A stretch of 64,000 bases of DNA from positions 28,413-92,412 of the forward strand of contig NZ_AWFA01000005.1 in assembly GCF_000682675.1 (NCBI RefSeq). Reading direction: 5' to 3'. Made by a program: the position numbers and the translations under genes. Shown here piece by piece: positions 1 through 8,523 of this stretch (the stretch's first letter is position 1; every line of letters begins with the position of its first letter). The stretch is from Hyphomonas pacifica. Lineage in GTDB: Bacteria > Pseudomonadota > Alphaproteobacteria > Caulobacterales > Hyphomonadaceae. Under the pieces are notes generated by a model that saw only the letters and a program-made list of their open reading frames with translations, ran no database searches and was not told where the DNA came from.

Positions 1-120
1 GATGAAGCGCGTGGCAGGATTGGGGTCGGTGCTGACGCCGTGTTGCGGGTCAGCGGTCTCTGCCGGGTTGCAGGCCGCGATCAGGAGAAGGGATGCGGCG
101 GCGTAGAAAGCGCGTTTCAT
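1..120 (-). CDS. Lipoprotein N-terminus, truncated by window edge
   Basis: Forty codons read leftward from an ATG whose complement ends at 120 and run off the start of the window. The N-terminus has two basic residues, a hydrophobic stretch and a lipobox (LIAAC, Cys at residue 17), so the product is probably an inner- or outer-membrane lipoprotein. AGGAG lies five bases upstream of the ATG. After the Cys the chain is polar and Pro/Thr-rich. The functional domain is outside the window, so I give no function. Confidence 0.6.
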   Translation of the reverse strand, partial: MKRAFYAAASLLLIAACNPAETADPQHGVSTDPNPATRFI

Positions 121-242
121 GGCGGCTCCTGTATCGTTTCACACAGGAAGCTAGCACGCTGAAGGCGTCTGGAAAGCAAGATGGGCTGAAAGGCTTGTTC
201 AGTTGGCCTAATGCACGGATTGGCACCGTTTTGTTCTACGGA

Positions 243-1433
243 TCAGCCCGTCTTGTCTTCTGCGCGGCGTCTCCATTGCTTCAATGACCAGACGAGCACG
301 CCAACCAGTGTGCCCCAGAAGGCACCGCTGACGCCGAACATGGTCATGCCGCTGGCTGCGAAAAGGAAGGTCAGCGCAGGGGCTTCCACCCGGCCGGGAT
401 CTGCAAAGGCCGCCGACAAGGACGAAACCAGGGCAGGTATCAGGGCCAGTCCGGCCACCGCCGTGATCAGATCTCTTGGCGCAATATTGGCAAAGGCCAC
501 GATGGGTTTGGAGAAGAAGGCAATAATGACATAGGCGACACCGGAAGCGACAGCGGCCCAGTAGCGCTGTGCAGGGTCACGCCCTGCATCTTCGCCCGAC
601 ATCATTGCTGCCGTGATTGCCGACATGTTCACGGGGATGGCGCCAAAAGGCGCGATCAGCAGGCTCGCCAGTCCGGTCTTTCGCAACAGGGGCTGGCGCT
701 CATAGGTGTAGCCACCGAGGTCCAACACCGCGAAGCCGGGTATGTTCTGTCCGGCCATGGTGACGAGGTATAGTGGCACAGCAATGGAAATGAAGCCGCG
801 CAGCGTGAACACCGGCATGATAGCTTCAAGCGCCGGCAGGCCGGGAGCGCTGGCTGTCACGCCGGTATGCGATGGATCCAGATTGAGCACGACGAGAATG
901 ATGACAGCCCCAATCGTGACAGGCATTGCCGCCAGCTTGTGCCAGGCAAAGCCGACGATCCAGGCCAGCAGCAGGGGCAGGATCAGATAAGGCACCTTGC
1001 CAGCCGAAATGGCCGGCGCGAGGCAGAGCGGAACGATCACGCCTGCCAGCAGGGCATTGGCAATCGGCTTCGGGATGGACGAAACCAGCCGTCCCAAAGC
1101 AGGCACAAAGCCGGTAATCACAATCAGCACCGCGCAGCAGATCAGGGCCCCGACGGCTTCAGCAAACCCGCCGGGCAGGGTGGCTGCGGCGGCGAGGAAG
1201 GCTGCACCCGGCGTCGACCAGGCTATGGCGGCTGGAATGCGCGTGGCGAGCGGGAGCCAGATGCTGCACAGTCCCATGCCCAGCGTTGCGAAGAACAGGC
1301 CGGTCGCCACTTGGCTGTCATTGGCGCCCATGGCGGTGAGGCCTGCCAGAACGATGGCAAAGGAGGCAGAATAGCCGACAAAGGCGGCCAGAAGGCCCAT
1401 ATAGATGGCGGAGGGCGATATCTGTCGGATCAC
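243..1433 (-). CDS. BenE-family (benzoate/H+ symporter-like) membrane permease
   Basis: A polytopic inner-membrane protein of about 396 residues with around twelve hydrophobic segments. It matches the BenE family, whose characterised members import benzoate with protons; the substrate here is not known. I chose a GTG start at 1433 because AGGA lies nine bases upstream and the residues that follow fit the family N-terminus. A longer frame upstream runs through the thiolase terminator and is low-complexity, so it was rejected. An ATG eleven codons further in is the alternative. No benzoate catabolic genes are adjacent; the upstream neighbour is a thiolase. Confidence 0.8.
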   Translation of the reverse strand: MIRQISPSAIYMGLLAAFVGYSASFAIVLAGLTAMGANDSQVATGLFFATLGMGLCSIWLPLATRIPAAIAWSTPGAAFLAAAATLPGGFAEAVGALICCAVLIVITGFVPALGRLVSSIPKPIANALLAGVIVPLCLAPAISAGKVPYLILPLLLAWIVGFAWHKLAAMPVTIGAVIILVVLNLDPSHTGVTASAPGLPALEAIMPVFTLRGFISIAVPLYLVTMAGQNIPGFAVLDLGGYTYERQPLLRKTGLASLLIAPFGAIPVNMSAITAAMMSGEDAGRDPAQRYWAAVASGVAYVIIAFFSKPIVAFANIAPRDLITAVAGLALIPALVSSLSAAFADPGRVEAPALTFLFAASGMTMFGVSGAFWGTLVGVLVWSLKQWRRRAEDKTG

Positions 1434-1498
1434 TCTGTTTTGTCCTATCGGCAGGGGGCGGATGAAACCGTAATATTGGGTACAGATCGGCTGGCAAG

Positions 1499-1528
1499 AA
1501 AAAGGCCCCGGCGCACTGCGCCAGGGCC
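1499..1528 (-). terminator. Intrinsic terminator of the thiolase gene
   Basis: Inverted repeat 1504-1514 / 1518-1528 (GGCCCCGGCGC with GCGCCAGGGCC, one mismatch, three-base loop). On the minus strand it is followed by five T residues. It lies 28 bases beyond the thiolase stop codon and separates that gene from the BenE gene. Confidence 0.75.
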
Positions 1529-1555
1529 TGACTTTCTGGTGTAGGCCAGAGGGGC

Positions 1556-2764
1556 TTAGCTGAAGATCTCGAACAGACCTGCAGCGCCCATGCCGCCACC
1601 AATGCACATGGTGACAACACCATATTTCGCGCCGCGGCGCTGGCCTTCCATCAGGATGGAGCCGGTGCAACGTGCGCCGGTCATGCCGAAGGGGTGGCCG
1701 ATGGAGATGGAGCCGCCATTGACGTTGTATTTCGCCGGGTCGATGCCCAGACGGTCACGGCTGTAGAGACACTGGGACGCAAACGCTTCGTTCAGTTCCC
1801 ACAGATCAATGTCGTCGACTTTCAGGCCGTGACGTTCCAGCAGGCGCGGAACAGCAAAGACCGGGCCGATGCCCATTTCGTCCGGGTCGCAACCGGCAAC
1901 GTTGAAGCCAACAAAGCGGCCAAGTGGCTTCAGGCCGCGCTTTTCAGCTTCCTTGGCTTCCATGACGACCACAGCTGCGGCGCCATCGGACAGCTGGGAG
2001 GCGTTACCGGCGGTAACATACTTGCCCTGCTTGACGACCATGCCGCCGGAGAAGACCGGCTTCAGGCCAGCGAGGCTTTCATATGTCGTGCCCGGGCGGT
2101 TGCATTCGTCACGGTCGCAGATGACTTCCTGAAGGGTCTCTTCGCCGGTTTCCTTGTTGACCAGTTTCATCATGGTCTTCAGCGGAACGATTTCCTCGGC
2201 CATGTAGCCTTTTTCCTGGAAGGCAGCGGTGCGCTTCTGGGATTCAACGGAATACTCATCCTGATATTCGCGGCTCACGCCATAACGATCCGCAACGATT
2301 TCGGCCGTTTCGATCATGGTCATCCAGATCGCCGGCCACTTTTTCATCAGCTCGTCTTCGGTGTAGCGGTACATGTTCATGTGGCCACTGCGGGAGACGA
2401 GGGAGAGGGACTCAACGCCGCCGCCGATGGCAACCGGAGCGCCTTCATTAATGACAGTGTGGGCTGCATTGGCGATGGCCTGCAGGCCGGAAGAGCAGAA
2501 ACGGTTGATCGTTGCGCCGGCCGTGGTGGACGGGCAGCCGGCCCAGAGAGCTGCGTTGCGTGCCACATTGTGGCCGGTCGCGCCTTCAGGCTGAGCGGAG
2601 CCAAGGAAGACATCTTCAACTTCAGCCGCTTCGATGCCAGCGCGGTCGATGGCGCCCTTGATGGCATGGCCGGCCATTGTGATGCCATGGGTGTTGTTCA
2701 GCGACCCGCGGCTAGCTTTGGCCATGCCTGTCCGGGCGTAGGATACGATAACAGCTTCACGCAT
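1556..2764 (-). CDS. Acetyl-CoA C-acyltransferase (thiolase)
   Basis: A 402-residue thiolase, the usual length. The acylated catalytic Cys is at residue 90 (NRFCSSGLQ), the GHPFGMTGAR motif carries the catalytic His, and the C-terminal CIGGGMGAAG motif carries the second Cys. Thiolases either cleave 3-ketoacyl-CoA (beta-oxidation) or condense two acetyl-CoA; sequence alone does not separate FadA/PcaF-like from PhaA-like roles. The ATG at 2764 has GGAGG seven to eleven bases upstream. It is expressed alone, with its own terminator. An inverted repeat lies just upstream. Confidence 0.92.
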   Translation of the reverse strand: MREAVIVSYARTGMAKASRGSLNNTHGITMAGHAIKGAIDRAGIEAAEVEDVFLGSAQPEGATGHNVARNAALWAGCPSTTAGATINRFCSSGLQAIANAAHTVINEGAPVAIGGGVESLSLVSRSGHMNMYRYTEDELMKKWPAIWMTMIETAEIVADRYGVSREYQDEYSVESQKRTAAFQEKGYMAEEIVPLKTMMKLVNKETGEETLQEVICDRDECNRPGTTYESLAGLKPVFSGGMVVKQGKYVTAGNASQLSDGAAAVVVMEAKEAEKRGLKPLGRFVGFNVAGCDPDEMGIGPVFAVPRLLERHGLKVDDIDLWELNEAFASQCLYSRDRLGIDPAKYNVNGGSISIGHPFGMTGARCTGSILMEGQRRGAKYGVVTMCIGGGMGAAGLFEIFS

Positions 2765-2822
2765 ATGCTTTCCTCCAGATGTGCGTACATTGTTGCGGCG
2801 CACACTAGTCGGGAGATTTCCG

Positions 2823-2847
2823 TTACGCCAGCCTTACCTTTGCGTAA
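2823..2847. promoter_or_regulatory. Inverted repeat upstream of thiolase gene
   Basis: TTACGC (2823-2828) and GCGTAA (2842-2847) form an inverted repeat. A nested TTAC-N6-GTAA palindrome lies at 2834-2847. The site is 60-80 bases upstream of the thiolase start, a plausible promoter position. Fatty-acid and branched-chain catabolism genes are often controlled by TetR or MerR (LiuR-type) regulators with such sites, but no regulator gene is adjacent. Confidence 0.3.
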
Positions 2848-2899
2848 ACGGAACTCAGATTGTACAGTCCAAGCCTCGACACCCCTTTATTTATAAGGA

Positions 2900-4552
2900 T
2901 CAGGACTGTCCCGGCTGGTATTTGAAGGACCATGTTAGGCTGTAGATTGGATCATCATTCAGACCTGAAACCGGCAGCTCAAAAGGCTCGGCCATTTCCA
3001 GCCCCAGCATGGCCATGTCTTTCCACTTGAAGCGCACACCGACCCCGGCAGAGCCGAGCGTGATGTCCTGCAAGGAAGAGGCAGGATTGTTGACGGAACC
3101 ACCTCCATAATCGGCAAAGACATAAATGTCGCTTTGCTTGAAATTTCCTTTTCGCAAGGGACGGTAGCTTGGTTCAAAAATTGCGGCGTAGCCTGTGTCA
3201 AAGGCAACAAGACCGTTCCGGAAGCCGCGCCCGAAACTTGCCCCACCGATCAGCAGGCGCTCGTTTGCGGGGAGAGTATCATCTGTCCATTGCGCGGAGG
3301 CGGACAGGTTCAGGCGAACGTTCTTGCCAACAGCCTGGATAAAACGGGAGCTGAGGCTCAGCTTCGTGAAGTCCACAGATGCGCCAGGGGTAGAGGTCTC
3401 AGCGCTGTTGACATCAATTCCTTGAGACAGGGTGACGCTGCCTAGAACGGCGCGCTTCTTGGTTGTCTTGCGGCCGGTCAGCCCAAGTCGGGCTGCGGTT
3501 ACTTCATCATTGGTCAGGACAGACCCGAACGCAGCATTTGAACTCTTCAGATGGTCAACCCGGAAGCTCGCAGAGACTTCGCGCTTGAAGTCCAGGAGCA
3601 GGGGGTGAGACAGGCCGGCAGAGAATTGGGTGGCTTCCCCCTCGATCGGGAGGGAGTCCGGACGTGTCTCCTGATAGGCGGCGGAAAGGTCCAGCATAGT
3701 GCCGCGCGCGCCGACCGGGCTGCGATAGCTGACTTCGGCTGAGCGTGCCTGTTGGCCATCTGTTGATATCGACAGACGTCCGGACAGTTGATCCCCCTCG
3801 CGCATGAGATTGTACCCAACCCCACCTGCCGTAAGGCGGCCGCGATCAATCAGGCGGGATTCACGATTGTCATATCCGCCATAGAAGCGGTTCTTCTTGG
3901 GTTTGACATCCAGAACGACATTCGTTGCGCCTTGCTCCTTGGTTGTGCCTAGCCGGGGCTTTACCTCATAGCCCGGCACACGCCGCGACAGGGTCAGGGC
4001 GCGCTCATAGCTGGAGCGGGAGGTTGGCTGCTGTCCGACAACAGGCGCCATATATCCAGAGAGCAATTGGCTTTCAGTGACTTTGCCATCCTTGCGGACA
4101 TAGGCATTCTTTACATAGCCTTCGGCGATGTGGACATCGACGACCCCATCAGACAAATCCTGACGGGGGATGGCGAGAGAGAAAAGTGCAACAGAGGAGT
4201 CCTGATACGCAGCGGACATGGCGGTGGCGAGAGCTTTGAGAGTTTGGACATCGGCCTGCCGTCCCAGATAGCTTTCTGCAATCATGGCCACGTCTTCCGG
4301 CACATCCGACCCGATGAAATTGATACCCTGTATGGTCGAGGCCTGGCCCACCGGAGCGGCCACATCGGTGCGGCCGCGTTGTTGAGGGGCTTCGGGTTTG
4401 GGCTCCGCCTCGTCTGGTTCCGGCGGCGTATAGCCGGGGTCGAGAGGGCGGTTCAATTCAGTCGCGGCACCTTGCAGTGCCGCGGCTGGTTGGAGAAGAA
4501 GCATCGCTCCGAACAGGGCGATAGCCGATAATGTACATGCGCGATGCTTCAT
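2900..4552 (-). CDS. TpsB/ShlB-type outer-membrane transporter (POTRA + beta-barrel)
   Basis: A 550-residue outer-membrane protein. Signal peptide at residues 1-25, then a Pro/Glu-rich linker (about 38-65), a POTRA-like region (about 75-220), and a C-terminal 16-strand-type barrel. Around residue 441 a GRGFRNG motif corresponds to the VRGY/F motif of barrel loop 6 in FhaC/ShlB. The C-terminus ends in alternating aromatic residues. Family members export TpsA exoproteins in two-partner secretion. It sits 23 bases downstream of the collagen-like lipoprotein gene, so the two are probably co-transcribed. No TpsA-type filamentous exoprotein is nearby. Family membership is secure; the cargo is inferred only from adjacency. 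Confidence 0.85.
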   Translation of the reverse strand: MKHRACTLSAIALFGAMLLLQPAAALQGAATELNRPLDPGYTPPEPDEAEPKPEAPQQRGRTDVAAPVGQASTIQGINFIGSDVPEDVAMIAESYLGRQADVQTLKALATAMSAAYQDSSVALFSLAIPRQDLSDGVVDVHIAEGYVKNAYVRKDGKVTESQLLSGYMAPVVGQQPTSRSSYERALTLSRRVPGYEVKPRLGTTKEQGATNVVLDVKPKKNRFYGGYDNRESRLIDRGRLTAGGVGYNLMREGDQLSGRLSISTDGQQARSAEVSYRSPVGARGTMLDLSAAYQETRPDSLPIEGEATQFSAGLSHPLLLDFKREVSASFRVDHLKSSNAAFGSVLTNDEVTAARLGLTGRKTTKKRAVLGSVTLSQGIDVNSAETSTPGASVDFTKLSLSSRFIQAVGKNVRLNLSASAQWTDDTLPANERLLIGGASFGRGFRNGLVAFDTGYAAIFEPSYRPLRKGNFKQSDIYVFADYGGGSVNNPASSLQDITLGSAGVGVRFKWKDMAMLGLEMAEPFELPVSGLNDDPIYSLTWSFKYQPGQS

Positions 4553-4575
4553 GTGCTGTGTCCTTGTGCGGCAGA

Positions 4576-5724
4576 TCAGCTGCCGCCACCGATACCGGAC
4601 AGGAGGCCGCCAAGGCCGTTGGCTTCACCGCCTTCATCAGACCCCGTAAGGCCTTCCAGAAAGCCGCCCGTTTCTTCGGTATCCAGCAGGTCTTCGACCG
4701 TTCCGGTCAGGCTGTCTGTGGTGTCTTCCAGCAGACCGCCTCCCGTATCAGACGCAGACACTGTTTCGATCAGTGAACCTGTTGTGTCTTCCAGTCCGGA
4801 TGCGGTCTCGGTCAGCAGGGCTTCCGTGAACTCCGGATTCGTCGTGGCTGCTATCACGTCTTCAACCGTGTTCTGGCTATCAGACAGGAGGTTTGCATTC
4901 AGCACGTCTCCTTCGCTACCAATAACGTCAACCGTTGCGACGCCAGGTACTTCCAGGCCGCCATCTGTATTCGGCGCCAGGTCCGCATTGAGCAGCATGT
5001 CGTCATTGGCGACACCGGCTTCAAGCAATGTGCCCTCTGCCTGGGTGTCGGACAGGACGCTGAGACTGATTGCGGGTGTCTTATCCCCGCCGACGATATT
5101 AGATGCGCCGACATTGGCTGCGAGAATAGGAGAGGTCGCATCCAATACGCCGTCCACAAGCATTTCCTCGCCGCTGGCATAACCGGTGAGTGTGTCGCCT
5201 ACATTGGTGACTGTATCTGCTGCGGCAACCACGACATTGCTGAGGGCAGAGTCCGAATTTGCATCCGTCATGACTGAAGCCAGTTGTTCGCCTGTTCCAG
5301 ACAGCAGGTCACCTGCGGCCATGGAAACCGTATCCAGTACCGGAGCACTGGTATTCGGATCACCAAGGTTTGCCAGAAGGCCTGTGCCGCCAATGCCATT
5401 ATCGCCGACCAGCCCGCCAGTGGCGATCATGCCCGCTTCGCCAAGATTGAAGTTGCCATCGTCACCGCTAGTGCCATCCAGGCCATCGGTGCCATTGATA
5501 CCGTCCAGTCCGTCTACGCCATTTAGCCCAGCAATACCCTGTGGACCGCTGCGACCGGTATCACCTTTTGGCCCTGCTTCACCTTGAGGCCCAGCAGGGC
5601 CAACCAAACCGTTGGCGGTGCTGCCAACACTTGCGATGCGTCGTGTTGTTGTGGATTCACAAGCGCCCAAAACCAAAAGGGTGCTAATCGCTGCGGTTGA
5701 AACGAGGGAGTGTTTCATGTTCAT
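4576..5724 (-). CDS. Collagen-like lipoprotein
   Basis: A 382-residue protein beginning with a signal peptide and lipobox (LGAC, Cys at residue 22). Sixteen uninterrupted Gly-X-Y triplets follow (residues about 42-89), some rich in Asp. The remaining 290 residues are acidic, Gly/Asp/Thr-rich and of low complexity, ending in a Gly/Leu-rich tail. The triplets should form a short collagen-like triple helix, and the lipobox implies membrane anchoring. Start ATG 5724 has GGAGG three bases upstream. The in-frame ATG at 5718 has better spacing and may be the true start. The downstream TpsB-type transporter suggests a surface-display role, but this protein lacks a recognisable TPS secretion domain. 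Function otherwise unknown. Confidence 0.75.
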   Translation of the reverse strand: MNMKHSLVSTAAISTLLVLGACESTTTRRIASVGSTANGLVGPAGPQGEAGPKGDTGRSGPQGIAGLNGVDGLDGINGTDGLDGTSGDDGNFNLGEAGMIATGGLVGDNGIGGTGLLANLGDPNTSAPVLDTVSMAAGDLLSGTGEQLASVMTDANSDSALSNVVVAAADTVTNVGDTLTGYASGEEMLVDGVLDATSPILAANVGASNIVGGDKTPAISLSVLSDTQAEGTLLEAGVANDDMLLNADLAPNTDGGLEVPGVATVDVIGSEGDVLNANLLSDSQNTVEDVIAATTNPEFTEALLTETASGLEDTTGSLIETVSASDTGGGLLEDTTDSLTGTVEDLLDTEETGGFLEGLTGSDEGGEANGLGGLLSGIGGGS

Positions 5725-5801
5725 ATTCCTCCGAGTACTGCTGAGCGCATGAGCCAGCTGACAGACAGGCCTGGCGCCAATGGATCCATTTTGGATGGAA
5801 C

Positions 5802-5816
5802 ATTCTTCGAAAGAAT
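5802..5816. promoter_or_regulatory. Short inverted repeat upstream of the collagen-like/TpsB operon
   Basis: ATTCTT (5802-5807) and AAGAAT (5811-5816) around CGA, about 80 bases upstream of the collagen-like gene start. A TGGATCCA palindrome (5781-5788) and an ATTAAC-CC-GTTAAT inverted repeat (5857-5870) lie in the same AT-rich leader. Together they mark a likely control region; no regulator can be assigned. Confidence 0.3.
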
Positions 5817-5890
5817 TTAGCTGGAAGCTCGGTAACGGAGGTTACATTGACGTTCGATTAACCCGTTAATTTTGTTGTAAAGTTAAAAAA

Positions 5891-6421
5891 TCAGCCGCGA
5901 TTGCCGTCTTCAAAGCTTGCTAAAGTCCAGTCTGCGAAGCGTTTAAGGTCTCCGCCGCGGAAAATGTACCCTGCAATGCCTGCAGCACGTGCCGCCTCGA
6001 TATCGGTTGTCTTGTCACCAATCAGAAAGCTGCTTTCTCTCTTGACGGGAAATTCGGCCATTGCCTTAAGCAACATGCCTGGATTGGGTTTTCGGTCAAA
6101 GCTGTCGCGGCGATAAAGAAAGTTTTCTCCGTCCGCGTGAAAGGGGCAAAAATAGATTTTGTCGATATGCGCGTTTTTTGCTGCTAATTCGCTCTGCATC
6201 CAGCGATGCAGCGCGTTCATGTCGTCTTCGCTGTAATAGTTTCGGGCGATTCCAGACTGATTCGTCACCACAAAGACGAACCAACCCATTTTATTGAAGC
6301 TGGAGATGGTCTCAGCAGCTCCTTCCACCCATTCAAAGTCCTCGATACGGCTGACATAGCCTTTATCGACGTTGATTACGCCGTCTCGATCAAGAAACAG
6401 GGCAGGCCGGGAGGAGGTCAT
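5891..6421 (-). CDS. gmhB: D-glycero-D-manno-heptose 1,7-bisphosphate 7-phosphatase (HAD family)
   Basis: A 176-residue HAD-superfamily phosphatase of the GmhB/HisB-N type. It shows the nucleophile motif DRDG (Asp11, Asp13), the VTNQSGIAR motif II, the RKPNPGM segment with its Lys, and the GDKTTD acidic motif IV. GmhB removes the 7-phosphate in ADP-heptose synthesis for the LPS inner core. The zinc-loop cysteines of enterobacterial GmhB are mostly replaced here: CPFH is present but the CxC before RKP is SFD, so this is probably a zinc-free variant. It lies 57 bases downstream of the MFS gene. HisB-like phosphatase activity is the alternative. Confidence 0.8.
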   Translation of the reverse strand: MTSSRPALFLDRDGVINVDKGYVSRIEDFEWVEGAAETISSFNKMGWFVFVVTNQSGIARNYYSEDDMNALHRWMQSELAAKNAHIDKIYFCPFHADGENFLYRRDSFDRKPNPGMLLKAMAEFPVKRESSFLIGDKTTDIEAARAAGIAGYIFRGGDLKRFADWTLASFEDGNRG

Positions 6422-6478
6422 TATACTGGTCTTTGCCCGGAGTGGGGACAAGTTGCAACACTCCCTGAGGCGCGCCCT

Positions 6479-7732
6479 TTATTCCGCAGCGCTGGGAATG
6501 GCATCCTTGTTGGCGCGTACCCCTTGCAGGAAGGGAACCAGCGCCAGAGCTGTGAGGATTGCGGCAAGGAGGAAGGCAGCGCCTGGAAAATGCACTTTCG
6601 TCTCTGCCTGAGTAAAGTGATACAGCGTCGTGGACATGATTAGCGGGCCAAGGATCATCGCAAGGGAGTTCAGGCTGGCAGATGCACCTTGCAGTTCGCC
6701 CTGTGCATTGCGTGGCGTGAGCGTGGACATCAGGGAGTTTACGGCAGGGCCGGCTACCCCCCCCAGGGCACCGAATGGAATGATCATGTAGACGATCCAT
6801 CCGGCATCGGCGAAGGCATAGCCCAGCAGGGCCAGCACGTTCACAACGATCCCGAAAATGGCTGTCTTTACTGTGCCGAGCCGCTTCAGGATCACGCCCA
6901 TCAGGCCGGCCTGCACAACCGCAGCGCCGATACCCACCAGGCCAAGAGACAGGCCGATCTCCTTTGGCGTCCAGTCGTATCGGATCTCGCCATGCACGGA
7001 CCAGGTCGATGGGAAGACGGTGTGCGCAAGGAAGAAGGTGCCCGCCGCCACCAGGAACCAGGCGATGTGAGGCAGTTTGGAAAAATGCTTCACAGCGCCA
7101 AACGGGTTCGCCCGCGCTGGTTCGAATTTGCGGCGGTCTTCCTCTGCCAGGGATTCCGGCAGTACGAACATGCCATAGCAGAAATTCAGCACGGCAAGGC
7201 CTGCCGCCGCGAAGAAGGGCGCGCGGGGATCAATATCGCCCAGTAGACCGCCGAAGACGGGTCCGAAAACAAAGCCAAAACCAAAAGCTGCGCCGATCAT
7301 GCCGAAGGCCTTGCCGCGATTTTCCGGCTCTGTAACATCTGCAATATAGGCATTAGCCGTTGAGTAAGTCGCGCCGGAAATGCCGGATAGGGCGCGCCCG
7401 ATGAACAGCAACAGAATGTTGTGTGCCAGCGCCATAATCAAAAAGTCGACCGCCAAGGTTGCAATCGAGGCGAGGAGGACGGGGCGGCGTCCAAACCTGT
7501 CAGACACAGCGCCCAAGGTTGGCCCGAACAGGAAGTTCATGAAGGCATAGGTCGCGCCAAGACCGCCAATATAGAGCGTGGCCTCTTCGGGCGGAATGCT
7601 GGCAAGTTCCTGAACCAGTGTAGGGATCACCGGGACAATCAGGCCGAAAGCGAGCATGTCGATCGCGACCGTGATGATCACAAAAAGGAAGGCATTCTTC
7701 CCGTGTTTTCGAAGAGCAGGCGCTTCAGTCAT
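6479..7732 (-). CDS. TetA-like MFS multidrug/tetracycline-type efflux transporter
   Basis: A 417-residue, twelve-helix major facilitator of the TCR/Tet (DHA1) family. The loop 2-3 signature GAVSDRFGRRPVLL is present, and a GxxxGPxxGG motif follows in helix 5. Family members exchange drugs for protons at the inner membrane. It resembles chromosomal TetA(C)-like proteins of marine alphaproteobacteria, for which resistance is often not demonstrated. It is divergent from a GNAT gene, with a perfect palindrome between the two that may control both. The gmhB gene downstream may be read through. Confidence 0.82.
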   Translation of the reverse strand: MTEAPALRKHGKNAFLFVIITVAIDMLAFGLIVPVIPTLVQELASIPPEEATLYIGGLGATYAFMNFLFGPTLGAVSDRFGRRPVLLASIATLAVDFLIMALAHNILLLFIGRALSGISGATYSTANAYIADVTEPENRGKAFGMIGAAFGFGFVFGPVFGGLLGDIDPRAPFFAAAGLAVLNFCYGMFVLPESLAEEDRRKFEPARANPFGAVKHFSKLPHIAWFLVAAGTFFLAHTVFPSTWSVHGEIRYDWTPKEIGLSLGLVGIGAAVVQAGLMGVILKRLGTVKTAIFGIVVNVLALLGYAFADAGWIVYMIIPFGALGGVAGPAVNSLMSTLTPRNAQGELQGASASLNSLAMILGPLIMSTTLYHFTQAETKVHFPGAAFLLAAILTALALVPFLQGVRANKDAIPSAAE

Positions 7733-7795
7733 GAATTGACCATCTGGCCGCAGCCGCCAGCGCGGTCAATGTGTTTGTCGCTGTTGGAGAAGTAA

Positions 7796-7812
7796 TTGCA
7801 GACAGTCTGCAA
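7796..7812. promoter_or_regulatory. Perfect 8-1-8 palindrome between divergent MFS and GNAT genes
   Basis: TTGCAGAC-A-GTCTGCAA at 7796-7812, between the MFS start (7732) and the GNAT start (7831). It has the length and symmetry of a dimeric repressor site (TetR, GntR or MarR type). No regulator gene is adjacent. Confidence 0.45.
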
Positions 7813-7830
7813 ATGTGGCCAAATTCCAGC

Positions 7831-8454
7831 ATGGCGGACGACATTCCCATTACACGAAATGTGGTGCCCCCGCAGCGGGCGGAAGGCATCCGGCAGCGCG
7901 TTCGCAAGATGAAGCGTCTGGGGCAGGGCGAAGATGCGTCCAGGCTGGCGAGGCTGGATGATGCGGCCGGCCTGCTGGCGCTGCTGTCAGATCCTGCCGT
8001 CCATGCGCCGATCTATTCTTTGCCGCGTCCTTTGACCCTGGAGGCCGTGCAAGGCTTTATCGGTAGACATCTGGAAGAGCATGACCGAGGAGAGGGCTTG
8101 CTTCTCGTGCGGGAGCAAAATGGCCGGATCATGGGCTATAGTGACTTCCAGATATGGCCACACTGGGCCGCGGGTGAACTGGGTGGTGCGCTACACCCTT
8201 CCCAGCACTCGAAAGGGCAGGGCACGCGCGGTGCAACGCAGAGCTTTGGCTGGATGTTCGAGGCTTTGGATCTGGACCTGCTCTGCATGACGGCGAGCAT
8301 GGAGAATACGCCGACACAACGTCTGCTGGACGGGCTGGGATTTGCGCGGATGGGCTGTGTGATCAGCACAAGACCGGATGGGGCCACACGGGAATCGCTA
8401 GTTTGGGAAATGACGCGGCAAGCCTGGCAGGGGCGCTCACCTGCAGACACGTGA
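7831..8454 (+). CDS. GNAT-family N-acetyltransferase
   Basis: About 207 residues with a RimJ/RimL-like GNAT fold. The acetyl-CoA pyrophosphate-binding segment is GQGTRGATQS, and a following AS-ENTPTQRLLDGLGF stretch is typical of motif B. It transfers acetyl from acetyl-CoA to an amine, but the substrate is unknown. ATG 7831 was chosen; an ATG at 7813 would overlap the edge of the palindrome. It is divergent from the TetA-like efflux gene, which makes a linked role in small-molecule detoxification possible but unproven. Confidence 0.75.
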   Translation: MADDIPITRNVVPPQRAEGIRQRVRKMKRLGQGEDASRLARLDDAAGLLALLSDPAVHAPIYSLPRPLTLEAVQGFIGRHLEEHDRGEGLLLVREQNGRIMGYSDFQIWPHWAAGELGGALHPSQHSKGQGTRGATQSFGWMFEALDLDLLCMTASMENTPTQRLLDGLGFARMGCVISTRPDGATRESLVWEMTRQAWQGRSPADT

Positions 8455-8523
8455 TAACACTGGCCTTAACACCGGCGGCAATGCTGGATATGGATGGAGG
8501 CCCAAGCCCCAGGAGTTTGCATC

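Noticed and set aside
867..1544. 225-codon plus-strand frame, Gln/Arg/Gly-rich
   Set aside because: Complement of the BenE membrane helices; low-complexity shadow.
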